Shown: positions 35,057 through 44,306, counted from the first letter of the stretch. The stretch: 64,000 nucleotides of DNA from Sphingobacterium sp. ML3W (GCF_000747525.1 NZ_CP009278.1:3782001-3846000); one strand, 5' to 3'. The notes: generated by a model from the letters alone, not told the origin. Numbers and translations are program-made.

Positions 35057-35941
35057 TTAAGTAACAGCGAAAGCTTTACTTAGTAAAATGGATAATGGTA
35101 ATAAAAAAATGATTGTCAGCGCAATTTTCCAATCTGCAAAAACACTGGCCCAAGCCGCATTCATTAAAATCAAAGCAATCACACCGGCTTTAACTGCTTT
35201 TCCGATATTGGGTCCTATAGGGTTATTTATTGCTTTTATAAGTGGCTTAAAAATCATCCATGCAAAGGGTGCAAGGAATAAAAGGGTGACGGTAATATCT
35301 CCTTTGAAAACTGCAAAAAATAAGATACAAGCTATAACAAAGGCATAAAGTAGAGCTGCGAAATAAAGCATTCTTTTACTTCCTCCATGTACTTCATCCC
35401 TACTTATCATCGTGATAGAGGCAATATAAATAATAGGTACAATCGCCAAAAACCACCATTGACTCACTTCGGAACTAATGATGCTGACACCAAGTAACAG
35501 GTTTAATCCACGACAGAGCCCCATATTTAGGGGACCTAAAATAGCATGGTGTTTCGCCCATTTATTATACAGTAAACAAGCCACCATAATGGATATGGCA
35601 AGTACAGTTGTCGTCGCACCAATAAAAGTAGCGGTCCCAACCCCTATAAGGAAAAATATTGCTCCAAAAATAGTTGCACCTCTCTCGCTGATCAATCCAC
35701 TAGGTATAGGACGTTCGGGACGTTCTACCCGATCTAGATTGGCATCGAAGACATCATTAAAAATAATGCCGCCACTATACAGACCAATTGTTGAAATACA
35801 AAGTAGTATAATTGGCAATGGATCATCCCAACCTATTGTTAACAAGTAACCTGATATCGCTATACCAGCAAGTACATCGGCTACTGCAGTTACAACATTT
35901 GCGGGTCTCATTAACCTGATATATCCTATTAATTTTTCCAA
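35057..35941 (-). CDS. eboC: EboC, UbiA-like prenyltransferase
   Basis: A 294-residue integral membrane protein of the UbiA superfamily with eight to nine membrane segments. The first prenyl-diphosphate-binding motif is FNDVFDANLDRVERPERPIP (NDxxDxxxD). The second is weaker but recognisable in TMISRDEVHGGSKRM, with an aspartate-glutamate pair. UbiA enzymes transfer a prenyl chain to an acceptor; here the acceptor is likely the cyclitol made by EboD. The conserved RPIPSG that follows the first motif is a usual UbiA feature. It lies 16 bases before eboD and 12 after eboB. The chain length cannot be told. Confidence 0.89.
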   Translation of the reverse strand: MEKLIGYIRLMRPANVVTAVADVLAGIAISGYLLTIGWDDPLPIILLCISTIGLYSGGIIFNDVFDANLDRVERPERPIPSGLISERGATIFGAIFFLIGVGTATFIGATTTVLAISIMVACLLYNKWAKHHAILGPLNMGLCRGLNLLLGVSIISSEVSQWWFLAIVPIIYIASITMISRDEVHGGSKRMLYFAALLYAFVIACILFFAVFKGDITVTLLFLAPFAWMIFKPLIKAINNPIGPNIGKAVKAGVIALILMNAAWASVFADWKIALTIIFLLPLSILLSKAFAVT

Positions 35942-35953
35942 TGCAATACCTAA

Positions 35954-36940
35954 TTAAGTAATGATAATCGAGTTTTTATCAATTCGTGGTTGCTGTCCAC
36001 CACGTAAAATAGAATTACTCGCAAATTTTTGAGATTGATCAATATTCTTAACGGATATGAAATCACTTTCATCAATCTGCCCGCTTTGACTAAAAGCCGT
36101 AATTGCATTTCGGAAACTGACCAATTCGATATCACTTAAACTAATGCCAGATTTTTTCATTAAAGCAGCAGTTTTAGGTACGGCAAGTGGATCAGAAATA
36201 CCCCAATCTGCAGCTGAGTTAATCATAATCCGCTCTGAACCATATTGTTTCACAATATCTACCATACGTTCATTACCCATTTTCGTAAATGGGTAGATTG
36301 TAAAAGCAGCCCAAAAACCCCTGTCTAAAACCTCTTTAACAGTCTCTTCATTATTATGATCGACAATCACTGAATAAGGAGAGAGACCATGCTCAATAGC
36401 AATATCCATACTACGCTGCGTACCTCTTTTCTTATCTCTATGCGGTGTATGAATCTGTACAGGTAATCCTGCCTCTTTGGCAAGCTCCAACTGCAATCTG
36501 AAATATTTTTCTTCCGCAGCAGTCTGATCATCAAAACCTATTTCACCAATACCAACCACTCCCTCTTTAAAAATAAACTGAGGCAATAGTTCCATTACCT
36601 GTTCAGCCAACTTTTCATTATTAGCCTCACGCGAATTTAAGCCTATCGTACAATAATGCTTAATACCGAACTGAGAAGATCTAAATCTTTCCCAACCGAT
36701 CAAGCTACTATAATAATCCGTAAAACTATCAATTCCGGTACGCGGCTGACCCAACCAAAAAGCAGGTTCTATGATAGCCACGATACCTGCATCTACCATC
36801 GCTTGGTAATCATCCGTAGTCCGTGCAGTCATATGGATATGTGGATCAAAAAATTTCATTCCACTAATATCATTTAAATCAAGAGCGCTTTGGTTTCTTT
36901 CTCCTGCATTTCTTTCTTGGAAATTGTCATTACAGCACAT
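35954..36940 (-). CDS. eboB: EboB, TatD-family metal-dependent hydrolase
   Basis: A 328-residue TatD-like amidohydrolase-fold protein. The catalytic start is MKFFDPHIHMTARTTDD with the HxH metal motif, followed by VGIGEIGFDD (metal Glu), GLPVQIHTPHRDKKRG, SVIVDHNNEETVKEV and INSAADWGISDPLAVP with the last metal Asp. From the first ATG the protein carries 27 extra residues (MCCNDNFQERNAGERN and on) before the usual family start; the ATG at 36859 would give the expected length. The upstream start lies 11 bases after eboA, which fits operon spacing better. The reaction is unknown; TatD relatives act as nucleases or hydrolases. Confidence 0.86.
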   Translation of the reverse strand: MCCNDNFQERNAGERNQSALDLNDISGMKFFDPHIHMTARTTDDYQAMVDAGIVAIIEPAFWLGQPRTGIDSFTDYYSSLIGWERFRSSQFGIKHYCTIGLNSREANNEKLAEQVMELLPQFIFKEGVVGIGEIGFDDQTAAEEKYFRLQLELAKEAGLPVQIHTPHRDKKRGTQRSMDIAIEHGLSPYSVIVDHNNEETVKEVLDRGFWAAFTIYPFTKMGNERMVDIVKQYGSERIMINSAADWGISDPLAVPKTAALMKKSGISLSDIELVSFRNAITAFSQSGQIDESDFISVKNIDQSQKFASNSILRGGQQPRIDKNSIIIT

Positions 36941-36951
36941 AATTCGTTATT

Positions 36952-37656
36952 TTATTTTCCTAATTCTATTAATTGATAAATTTCTGGATGAACTGTTCTA
37001 TGGGCCGCTAGACGTTCTTCAACATAATCGTTTAAGGTACACGCTAGGGCCTGATTCGCTCTTTCTTTTAATCCAGTAATTTGGTTAACATCTTTTTCAG
37101 TAAAAAAAGCTTTTAAAACCAATTGGTTCCATGCAGCTTCGGTAAGTGTCTTTGCAGGAAAGGGATTGTGATACATAATTGCATCCAATACCGTTCCTAT
37201 GTTAGAACGAATTCCTTCTTCACATCTGCTAACCCATTCTTCGGTATAACTTAAGAAAGGCAGAGCTGAATAAAGTGCAATCAGTTCATTCATTTCCGAA
37301 GCGATAAATAAGTTATTTATTTTATGGAGATAAACCTCTTTATTATGATCCGGTAACTGCATCAACAACCATACACGAGCCAGTCGATCCGAAGACCATT
37401 CCTGCAAAGAAAAACCAGGCAATAATGTACTTATTTCCACGGATTCTTCGGGCTGGATAATTACCTGATTTTTACCTAACATCCTTGGTATTTGTGAAAA
37501 ACTTTGATTTAACTGGAGTGTTTTTTCTTCTGTTTTAATCGCCTCCACCTTAAGGACTAACCAAGACCATGCATCCAGAGTCAGGTTTTGTTTAAGAATC
37601 TGTTGGAACAGCTCATTGAGTTGTTTTTTTCTCTCTAAATCGATCATCGATATCAT
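36952..37656 (-). CDS. eboA: EboA domain protein
   Basis: A 234-residue soluble, mainly helical protein that begins MISMIDLERKKQLNELFQQ. It has no signal peptide, membrane segment or known catalytic motif. Identification as EboA is by position (first ebo gene, directly before eboB), by length and by the leucine-rich helical build with QEWSSDRLARVWLLMQLPD and AAWNQLVLKAFFTEKDV, which I recognise as the EboA family (proteins of about 230-250 residues). Its function is unknown; it may be a structural or regulatory partner of the other Ebo enzymes. Its start directly abuts the stop codon of the membrane gene upstream. Confidence 0.8.
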   Translation of the reverse strand: MISMIDLERKKQLNELFQQILKQNLTLDAWSWLVLKVEAIKTEEKTLQLNQSFSQIPRMLGKNQVIIQPEESVEISTLLPGFSLQEWSSDRLARVWLLMQLPDHNKEVYLHKINNLFIASEMNELIALYSALPFLSYTEEWVSRCEEGIRSNIGTVLDAIMYHNPFPAKTLTEAAWNQLVLKAFFTEKDVNQITGLKERANQALACTLNDYVEERLAAHRTVHPEIYQLIELGK

Positions 37657-38049
37657 TTACAAATTAACAGCAACAAAATAGTTTATAGCCAACGCAGCAG
37701 CAACAATGAGAAGACCGAAAAATTCTCTCGTTTTCTCAATATAAGGTTTAGTAGCTTGCATACTCTCCACCAGACTTGGCGTTCGGTATTTCATCAACCA
37801 ATCACGAACTCCATCTTTTGCAAAAAAGAGGATAACAGCATAAATAAGATAAAATACAATAGCACCAAGATATATAAATGGATAATAAAGATCAAAAACA
37901 GTCAACCCACAGCAAACGGATGCCAGCATATATATTGGTATCCATAGCCATGAATCTTTATCATTGAGATTTACATATGCAAATCCAATAAATGCAATGC
38001 AAAAAATAATATTTAAAACGCTTAGCATCATAAAGTTAGGTTTAGTCAA
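37657..38049 (-). CDS. TMEM220-like membrane protein at the head of the ebo operon
   Basis: A 130-residue protein with four likely membrane segments: MLSVLNIIFCIAFIGFAYV, SWLWIPIYMLASVCCGLTVF, YLGAIVFYLIYAVILFF and a C-terminal segment FGLLIVAAALAINYFVAV. The pair NLNDKDSWLWIPIY after the first helix is the mark of the transmembrane 220 family. Function of that family is unknown. There is no gap between its stop codon and the eboA start, so it is cotranscribed with ebo and is translated first. It may assist the membrane-bound EboC step or export of the product, which is only an inference from position. Confidence 0.75.
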   Translation of the reverse strand: MTKPNFMMLSVLNIIFCIAFIGFAYVNLNDKDSWLWIPIYMLASVCCGLTVFDLYYPFIYLGAIVFYLIYAVILFFAKDGVRDWLMKYRTPSLVESMQATKPYIEKTREFFGLLIVAAALAINYFVAVNL

Positions 38050-38612
38050 TGAAATTCCATCATTTCTTTAACACAAATAAACAGATTATTAATCTGATTT
38101 ATACAGTCAAATTGTAAAAAAATTAAGACGAATGTCAAATTACCATTAACTAGATGCTTAAACAAGCAATCATCAATTCTTTAATTTTACCTTTTTCTAG
38201 TTATTTCTAGTTCCTTCTCGCTCCGCTCTCCCCTATCTGTTCATGTAATTCTTTAATGGTACTAGAAATAAATAACATACATTATTTTCTTTTTTAAGCA
38301 ATCAACAGCAATCTTGTGGTTGGTAAATGGAAATTAAATCGTTCAGAAATCTATTGCCATATCGCTTATCGCTCGCATTCTTTAAAAAAGCTTTCCATGT
38401 GCATCCAAATCGAATGGAATAAGCAATCCTGACTTTCTTAATCTAGATCAATGATTTAGAGCAATGAAACGACTATCTTTAGCTTAGTAAATAATGAAAT
38501 CGTCGAAAATTGTACAATTATGATGTTATTTAGTTGATTTCAAGATTTGCTAAAATGTAAACTTAAGTACAATAAAACTGTTTAATACTTTAACGCGTAA
38601 AAATAGAATAAT
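38050..38612. other. Intergenic region between the ebo operon and pirin
   Basis: About 560 bases between divergent units, without a supported gene. Near the ebo side lies a 15-base inverted repeat (38082-38096, CAGATTATTAATCTG, symmetric except at the centre), a candidate operator or -7/-33 neighbourhood. Minus-strand TTTG-like boxes exist here but none has the full TTG-N19-TAnnTTTG form. A direct repeat TTTCTAGTT occurs near 38196-38213. It is likely to hold both promoters. Confidence 0.35.
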
Positions 38613-39506
38613 ATGTCAAATATAGGAGTCATTATAGAAGAGCGAGCCGCAAACATCGGTAATTTTATGGTCGGTCGTCTCCTTCCATTCCATCAAAAAA
38701 GAATGGTCGGGCCATTTACATTTATCGACCATATGGGGCCGGCTGCATTGAATGAATATGAAAATCTAGATGTAGGTCCTCACCCCCATGTTGGACTATC
38801 AACTTTAACTTATCTTTTTGAAGGCGCCATCATGCATCGCGATAGCCTAGGTACCGAAATGGAAATAAAACCTGGAGCCGTAAATTGGATGACTGCTGGA
38901 AAAGGTGTAACACATTCGGAGCGAACCCCAGAATATTTACGCCATACCGACAAAGTATTACATGGGTTGCAGATCTGGGTAGCCCTTCCTAAGGAACTGG
39001 AAGAATGCGAACCTTCGTTTGAACACACCAATGCAGAAGACCTTCCGCATTGGGAAGATCAACAAGGTGTAAACTACACGCTAATTGCAGGAGAGGCATT
39101 TGGAAAAAAATCCCCCGTATCTGTTTACAGTAAACTGTACTTTATCGAAATAAAATCAAAAAATAAAGCAAAAGTCAGTATAGGTAAAGATCTCTATGGC
39201 GAATCGGGACTTTATATCTTGGAAGGTAGTATAACAGATAATGGAACAATTTTCGAACCCAAACAACTCCTTGTAGCTAAAGATGCACAGTTGTGCGAAT
39301 TTGAAATTGGTGAAAATTCGACTATTTATATTTTTGGAGGAGAGCCATTGCCTGAAGAACGTTATATCCTTTGGAACTTCGTGGGTTCTTCCAAACAAAG
39401 ACTTGAACAGGCCAAACAAGACTGGATCGATAAAAAATTTCCACCCGTTGCCAATGAAACTGGCTATATACCACTACCTGATTTTTACTTAAATAATAAA
39501 ATATAA
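38613..39506 (+). CDS. Pirin family protein
   Basis: A 297-residue bicupin of the pirin family. The N-terminal cupin has the metal-binding signature DVGPHPHVGLSTLTYLFEG and MHRDSLGTEMEIKPGAVNWM with the metal-ligand histidines and glutamate, and TAGKGVTHSERTP is a family hallmark. The C-terminal half is a degenerate cupin (KQLLVAKDAQLCEFEIGENSTIYIFGGEPL). Pirins bind iron and some oxidise quercetin or act as cofactors of transcription; the specific role here is unknown. Protein is cytoplasmic. It is followed after 4 bases by an OsmC-like gene, so both are likely in one stress-related unit. Confidence 0.92.
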   Translation: MSNIGVIIEERAANIGNFMVGRLLPFHQKRMVGPFTFIDHMGPAALNEYENLDVGPHPHVGLSTLTYLFEGAIMHRDSLGTEMEIKPGAVNWMTAGKGVTHSERTPEYLRHTDKVLHGLQIWVALPKELEECEPSFEHTNAEDLPHWEDQQGVNYTLIAGEAFGKKSPVSVYSKLYFIEIKSKNKAKVSIGKDLYGESGLYILEGSITDNGTIFEPKQLLVAKDAQLCEFEIGENSTIYIFGGEPLPEERYILWNFVGSSKQRLEQAKQDWIDKKFPPVANETGYIPLPDFYLNNKI

Positions 39507-39510
39507 AAGC

Positions 39511-39903
39511 ATGAACACCGTAAAAGCAACTATAGGATCCGATAAATACAAAACCACAGTTATCGCAGGAAAAAATAACATTATTGTTGATGAACCTACT
39601 GAAAAAGGAGGTCTTGACTTGGGTTTTCAGCCGTTAGAACTACTAGCGTCTTCGCTTGCTTCTTGTACAGCGATCACGCTAAAAATGTATACAGACCATA
39701 AACAATGGGCAATTGAAAAATTTCATGTAGCAGTTACCGTAGAACAATCTGAAGATAAAAAAGAAACAAAATTAATCCGGAAAATTAGTTATGAAGGTAA
39801 TATTGATGAAAAACAACAAGTACGGTTGGAAGCAGTCGCGAATACTTGTCCAATACATAAGATTCTCCATTCACAAATAAGTGTAGAGACAATAATATTA
39901 TAA
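39511..39903 (+). CDS. OsmC family peroxiredoxin-like protein
   Basis: A 130-residue OsmC/Ohr-type protein. The first catalytic cysteine lies in ASSLASCTAITLKMY and the second in ANTCPIHKILHSQ, the usual two-cysteine pair that reduces hydroperoxides. The region LDLGFQPLELLASSLASC is the family core. Length is typical. The protein is cytoplasmic and probably protects against organic peroxides, although OsmC-fold relatives exist with other roles. It lies 4 bases after the pirin gene and ends at a clear terminator, convergent with the YceI gene. Confidence 0.9.
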   Translation: MNTVKATIGSDKYKTTVIAGKNNIIVDEPTEKGGLDLGFQPLELLASSLASCTAITLKMYTDHKQWAIEKFHVAVTVEQSEDKKETKLIRKISYEGNIDEKQQVRLEAVANTCPIHKILHSQISVETIIL

Positions 39904-39915
39904 CTATAATTTGGT

Positions 39916-39957
39916 AAAGTAAAAGACTTATAGGGATAAGCCTTTTACTTTTTTTCA
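39916..39957 (+). terminator. Terminator after the OsmC gene
   Basis: AAAGTAAAAGACTTAT (39916-39931) and ATAAGCCTTTTACTTT (39936-39951) form a 16-base stem with one mismatch and a 4-base loop, followed by TTTT. It begins 13 bases after the stop codon. Confidence 0.85.
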
Positions 39958-40012
39958 ATAATTGAGCAATTAGTATGGCAATTGTGGCACGGTCCATGAG
40001 TTCCAAAAGGAC

Positions 40013-40546
40013 TTAACTTTGCCTTACAATTTGTATTTCAGCATTGATTCTTACTTCATCACTTACAACGATATTACCCGCCTCGGTTACCGCATCCCAT
40101 GTTAAACCGAATTCCTTACGGCTTAACTTACCAGAGACTGAGAACCCCGCTTTCGTCTGGCTATACCCATCGACTACAATGCCACCAAATACTACGTCTA
40201 ACGTAATCGTTCTGGTAACACTCCCTATTGTCAATTGGCCAGTTAATTGGGCATCACTGCCTATTCCTTTATAGTGTGTACCTAAGAATTTCAAATATTT
40301 GTTTTCTACACTATTAAAAAAATCGGCCGACCGCAAATGTTCATCGCGCTGTATATCATTGGTATTAATCGAATCGATTTCAGCTACAAATACAATCTTT
40401 TGGGCTGTATTAAAATCGTCGGAAACGGTCTCTACCTCAAGGTCAAATTTCCCAAAATAACCTGTCACCGTCGTAATCATCAAGTGCTTTACTTTAAAAG
40501 ACACCTCACTGTGACTTGGGTCAACCAACCATTTTTGTGTGATCAT
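40013..40546 (-). CDS. YceI family protein
   Basis: A 177-residue YceI/lipocalin-like protein. The family pattern is clear from WLVDPSHSEVSFKVKHLMIT through GYFGKFDLEVETV, SINTNDIQRDEHLRSADFF (signature), and the later KEFGLTWDAVTEAGNIVVSDEVRINAEI. No signal peptide is visible, although E. coli YceI is periplasmic, so this may be a cytoplasmic member. The fold binds long hydrophobic molecules such as polyisoprenoids. A role next to the ebo cluster and pirin-OsmC pair would be speculative. It is a monocistronic unit convergent with the OsmC gene. Confidence 0.9.
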   Translation of the reverse strand: MITQKWLVDPSHSEVSFKVKHLMITTVTGYFGKFDLEVETVSDDFNTAQKIVFVAEIDSINTNDIQRDEHLRSADFFNSVENKYLKFLGTHYKGIGSDAQLTGQLTIGSVTRTITLDVVFGGIVVDGYSQTKAGFSVSGKLSRKEFGLTWDAVTEAGNIVVSDEVRINAEIQIVRQS

Positions 40547-40650
40547 AATCTGATATTTTTAATATTTATAAATAAATGAAAGCAATCATTGTCCATCGCG
40601 AAGTTAAGAAGTACCAGTAAACTAAAAGTTGATGTAAATCAAGATTTACC

Positions 40651-43008
40651 CTAATCTATTGCCTCATACGAGGTGAAATTGATACCCACCCTTAAAGCTT
40701 GCAACCCCTTAACTCCCTGCAACTCTTCCAATTCCAATTCTTCCAGATCATCTAATAATGTTCCATTCTTTTGTAAATATTGTATATAGCCCAAATACTC
40801 CTTTTCATCATTCTTCGTAAAGTAAACAATTGCTATTTTACCCGGTTGGGTCAAGCGCTCGCTCGTACCTTTAAGGGTTACCTTATCAATTCTCCTCTTA
40901 ATGATCTGGTAACGAATATTATAAGAACCTTCTACATCAAAACGGTGCTCATCTGTTCTAAAATTGATATCAATCAAATTAGCATTGACAAAAATAAGCT
41001 GTGTAGTCAGTAGATGTTTGCCCATCTGCTCGAGTAAACTATGCGTAATTTTCCCGATAGCAGCCATTGAAGTCAATTGCCAAAGTCGAATATTTTTAAG
41101 GTATATCTCATTAAATTTTTTATTCGGTGCAATAGATTGCCCTATGTATATATCATACTCAACTCCATCTGATCTAAATTTCTCGAAATAACAAGGGTAA
41201 GAACTTTGTAATTCTTTATCAAATAATTCCAAATAACCACTGATACCACTATTTATCAATTGAATGGAGTTTTCTAAAATGTTACGATTTTTATAGACAA
41301 TACCCTCTATAGGGTGAACTGCTTTTTCGTATCCGTTGATTAAGGTATGGGCTTCTTTTGAATACTCCGTAAAATAGGTTAGCACTTCAGGCACATTCTG
41401 ATTAAAGAAATCATTGACTTGGATTTGGAAACTATCCATCATCTCTTCATTGATTTCCTGTAACCATCGCCTACAGTTAAAAATCATTTCATCAAGAATA
41501 ACAATGCTGTGCAGATCCTTTAACCGAACCAATAGTTTTTCTAGTAACTCTAAGTGAACGACCATATCCTGATATACTGCTTTGTTTCTTTCAATGGTTG
41601 AATTCCTGATATCAACAGCACCATATAAGGGATATACTTGTTCGAATTTAATATCGCCTATAATAGGCCTAGGTTTCCCTTCCTCCAACTGCTGTAAATA
41701 TGTCCAAGCTTCTTTATTAAACTTCCACTGTACGGCTGACTGAAGGGAGGTAAACTTATCTTTTATAACCTCATTTATTTTCGTCTCAAAGTCAACGATT
41801 TCATCTTTTAATAATTGTGCAAGTAGTGTACTCGCACTAAATATACGCGCTAGAACCTGTTCATCTAAAACAACCTTCTTCTTGGTGAAAACTTCTATAA
41901 CTCCTACTAGCTCTTTATTATGAGCTATCGGAATCAAGGCATAGTTTACCACATCCAACTCTTTTAATTTATCCCAGAAAAATTGTATGTTTTTATCTTC
42001 TGGCGATTGGTCATTACTGAATACTAGAATTTGAGGTTGTTTAATAAATTGATCCAATATTTCCTGAATACGATCCTCACTCATTTTATTATTCTGAAAT
42101 AAGGAATAGATTATTGAATTCTTCTTATTTTTAAAATCAAAGACTACTTGAGCATTTAGCCTCAAAAAGGGTAAGAGCGAAAATTCAATATCTGCACTTC
42201 CTGCAAGTATTTTCAAAGCCTGTATGACATGTCCGTAGGAATCTGAGTTTTCAACCCCTCTAATAATCATGTTTTTGATATTTTCAAGGGCTTGTTGTGC
42301 AGTAACATCAGTAACTGTTAAAATTGAGAAACCATCTAATCGGATTTGATCCAATGGAAGTATTGATTTTATTATTTCAAAATTTAAGGTTTTTGAAAAC
42401 TCATCTCTTATCTTCGAGCGGTCAATAATGGGTAATTCTCCTGTTACATTCACATCTACGAAAGAATGATCGATATGGATTCTATAGTACTTTTGCAGAC
42501 CCGAAGTAGCATCTTCAAATGAATGTATCAGCTCTAAATGTTTTGCAGGATTTATACCATATAATCTTTCCAGAATAAATGCGTACAACATGTTCGTTTT
42601 ATCTGATGAATCCAATGGATTCTGACTAATCCTTAATTGATCTTGGCACACATGCTGCTTCAGAAGCTCATAAAATTTATCTGTGCCAAAACATATTTTT
42701 TGTCCTATCGGAAACCCAAGAGCCCAATAAGCCTCTTCTTCTTCCACTAACGGCGGGTTTAATGAGGCATGGATTAACCTGAATATGGGTTCAAAGTGAA
42801 CAATATTTTCTTCATTTACAGTTCCATGTACTTCAAATATGAGCTTAAACTCATGGAGTACATTCTCGAAAAAATTCTTCTTGATTGAAATTTCATTCCT
42901 CGTCCTTTCTTTTAAATAATTTAAAAACGGTTCAAAGGAGAACTTTGTTTCAATTTCAGGAAATTGACCTCCATCTTCATTTATGATATCGAATAATGCT
43001 GATTGCAT
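40651..43008 (-). CDS. Large GAF-domain-like protein of unknown function
   Basis: A 785-residue cytoplasmic protein with no signal peptide or membrane segment. Residues about 310-410 look like a GAF domain (DKLKELDVVNYALIPIAHNKELVGVIEVFTKKK, ending in a helix that leads into the next part). It is followed by a helical region and the distinctive segment VYPLYGAVDIRNSTIERNKA at about 465-485. The remainder is helical with a C-terminal beta part (YNIRYQIIKRRIDKVTLKGT). I recognise this as a Bacteroidetes-wide GAF protein with no assigned function. The neighbours are the ppk1 operon, about 200 bases upstream on the same strand, and YceI, 104 bases downstream. Confidence 0.7.
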   Translation of the reverse strand: MQSALFDIINEDGGQFPEIETKFSFEPFLNYLKERTRNEISIKKNFFENVLHEFKLIFEVHGTVNEENIVHFEPIFRLIHASLNPPLVEEEEAYWALGFPIGQKICFGTDKFYELLKQHVCQDQLRISQNPLDSSDKTNMLYAFILERLYGINPAKHLELIHSFEDATSGLQKYYRIHIDHSFVDVNVTGELPIIDRSKIRDEFSKTLNFEIIKSILPLDQIRLDGFSILTVTDVTAQQALENIKNMIIRGVENSDSYGHVIQALKILAGSADIEFSLLPFLRLNAQVVFDFKNKKNSIIYSLFQNNKMSEDRIQEILDQFIKQPQILVFSNDQSPEDKNIQFFWDKLKELDVVNYALIPIAHNKELVGVIEVFTKKKVVLDEQVLARIFSASTLLAQLLKDEIVDFETKINEVIKDKFTSLQSAVQWKFNKEAWTYLQQLEEGKPRPIIGDIKFEQVYPLYGAVDIRNSTIERNKAVYQDMVVHLELLEKLLVRLKDLHSIVILDEMIFNCRRWLQEINEEMMDSFQIQVNDFFNQNVPEVLTYFTEYSKEAHTLINGYEKAVHPIEGIVYKNRNILENSIQLINSGISGYLELFDKELQSSYPCYFEKFRSDGVEYDIYIGQSIAPNKKFNEIYLKNIRLWQLTSMAAIGKITHSLLEQMGKHLLTTQLIFVNANLIDINFRTDEHRFDVEGSYNIRYQIIKRRIDKVTLKGTSERLTQPGKIAIVYFTKNDEKEYLGYIQYLQKNGTLLDDLEELELEELQGVKGLQALRVGINFTSYEAID

Positions 43009-43207
43009 CTTTTTAAAAGTTTAAATTAACACGGGCTTAAACATTGAATATGAATATCCTTTTTGACAACGATCGTTTGTCTCCATTTTTATCAAATCGT
43101 AAAACGAATCAATCTAGGAAGGACTCTTCTGCTATCAAAATTACTTCGTAAATTTATTTAATGACTAAATATCCTCAATTTAGAAGTCTTTTATTGCATG
43201 GCTAACC

Positions 43208-44302
43208 CTATTTCCTGAGGGGTATGCAATATACAAAATCCTCCTTTATTCCATGATTATCATAACGATAATAAGTAATACGAGTACTCCGATCCAGCAT
43301 CATATCTACTGCAACAAAACCCTGTTTAGCATTTTTATAAAGCAATTTCTTATTGTTCTTAATAGCGGAACTTTTAGCTCCGGAACCACTTACTATTTGA
43401 TATTGATCTCGATTTTTGATAAACTGCAATCCATGATCATGGCCTGCTACATAAATGTAATTTGGGTGTCCTTCGAATACCTTCCCAACGCTTTGTTTCA
43501 GACGTTTATATGTAGGATGGCGCATATCCTCTGCATTTGAAAAAGCAGTTGAACGCAATAATGGATATAATGATCCAATAACAGGTAACGGTAAATAAAG
43601 GCTTTTATCAATCAGGGTCAACGGAAATAGGTGATCTTTCAACGAATAATGGCCCCCATGTATTCCAAAAGATTGCATAGGGTGATGTGAGGCTACCAAT
43701 ACCATTTTGTCCTGATTCTTATCCAGTATGTTTTTTAGTTTTGCCAAAACCTCTACCTCGGAGTTACATGCGCATTCATGATTAGGATTATCTTTTTTAT
43801 AAGGAAAAAGCCACCATTCACTATCATAAGCAATAATAACCATCTGATCCGAGATCGGGATTTCAATCGGGTCAGGGCATCCATTTGCTGGAATCAACCG
43901 CAAGAGAGAATCATTTTGTTGCGCTAAATAATCTCCTTGAGCCCTAATCTTTGCTAATCCATCCTTACCCGACCTGTCCCAGTCATGGTTTCCAGGGATA
44001 AAATATACGGGTGCACCTTTTGCTCGCATCGGCCCATATTGAGAACGCAAGATTTCCGCAGTTTCTACTTCCTCTTGGTCACCCGGAAGCCCCATTCCAC
44101 GCGGATAGATATTATCTCCCAAAAACATAACGGTCGTTCTACCCTTTAGAATTAAATCTGCAGCAAGTGGTATGATGGTTTCTTGTTTAAAATTTATCTC
44201 ACCAGCATCGCCTATAAAAATAACGCGATTGAGCACACTATCTTGAGCAATAACTTGAGTCATTGAAAAGGATAGCAAAACTATATGGATGAATTTTAAC
44301 AT
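43208..44302 (-). CDS. Exported calcineurin-like metallophosphoesterase
   Basis: A 364-residue exported protein (signal MLKFIHIVLLSFSMTQVIAQ). Metal-binding motifs of the calcineurin/purple acid phosphatase fold are in order: RVIFIGDAGEINF, VMFLGDNIYPRG, YFIPGNHDWDR (GNHD), VLVASHHPMQSFG and YVAGHDHGLQF. The family hydrolyses phosphomonoesters or diesters, in this branch often as periplasmic acid phosphatases. It is the last gene of the tight operon HD-PycTM, ppk1, SdiA-regulated-like and phosphoesterase, 4 bases after its neighbour. Possible substrates are phosphate esters or polyphosphate-related compounds; this is an inference from context. Confidence 0.88.
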   Translation of the reverse strand: MLKFIHIVLLSFSMTQVIAQDSVLNRVIFIGDAGEINFKQETIIPLAADLILKGRTTVMFLGDNIYPRGMGLPGDQEEVETAEILRSQYGPMRAKGAPVYFIPGNHDWDRSGKDGLAKIRAQGDYLAQQNDSLLRLIPANGCPDPIEIPISDQMVIIAYDSEWWLFPYKKDNPNHECACNSEVEVLAKLKNILDKNQDKMVLVASHHPMQSFGIHGGHYSLKDHLFPLTLIDKSLYLPLPVIGSLYPLLRSTAFSNAEDMRHPTYKRLKQSVGKVFEGHPNYIYVAGHDHGLQFIKNRDQYQIVSGSGAKSSAIKNNKKLLYKNAKQGFVAVDMMLDRSTRITYYRYDNHGIKEDFVYCIPLRK

Positions 44303-44306
44303 ATGA

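Noticed and set aside
40651..43008. Class III nucleotide cyclase reading of the VDIRNST segment
   Set aside because: Only the short DIRNST stretch resembles the cyclase metal motif; the rest of the cyclase fold and the second aspartate are not visible.
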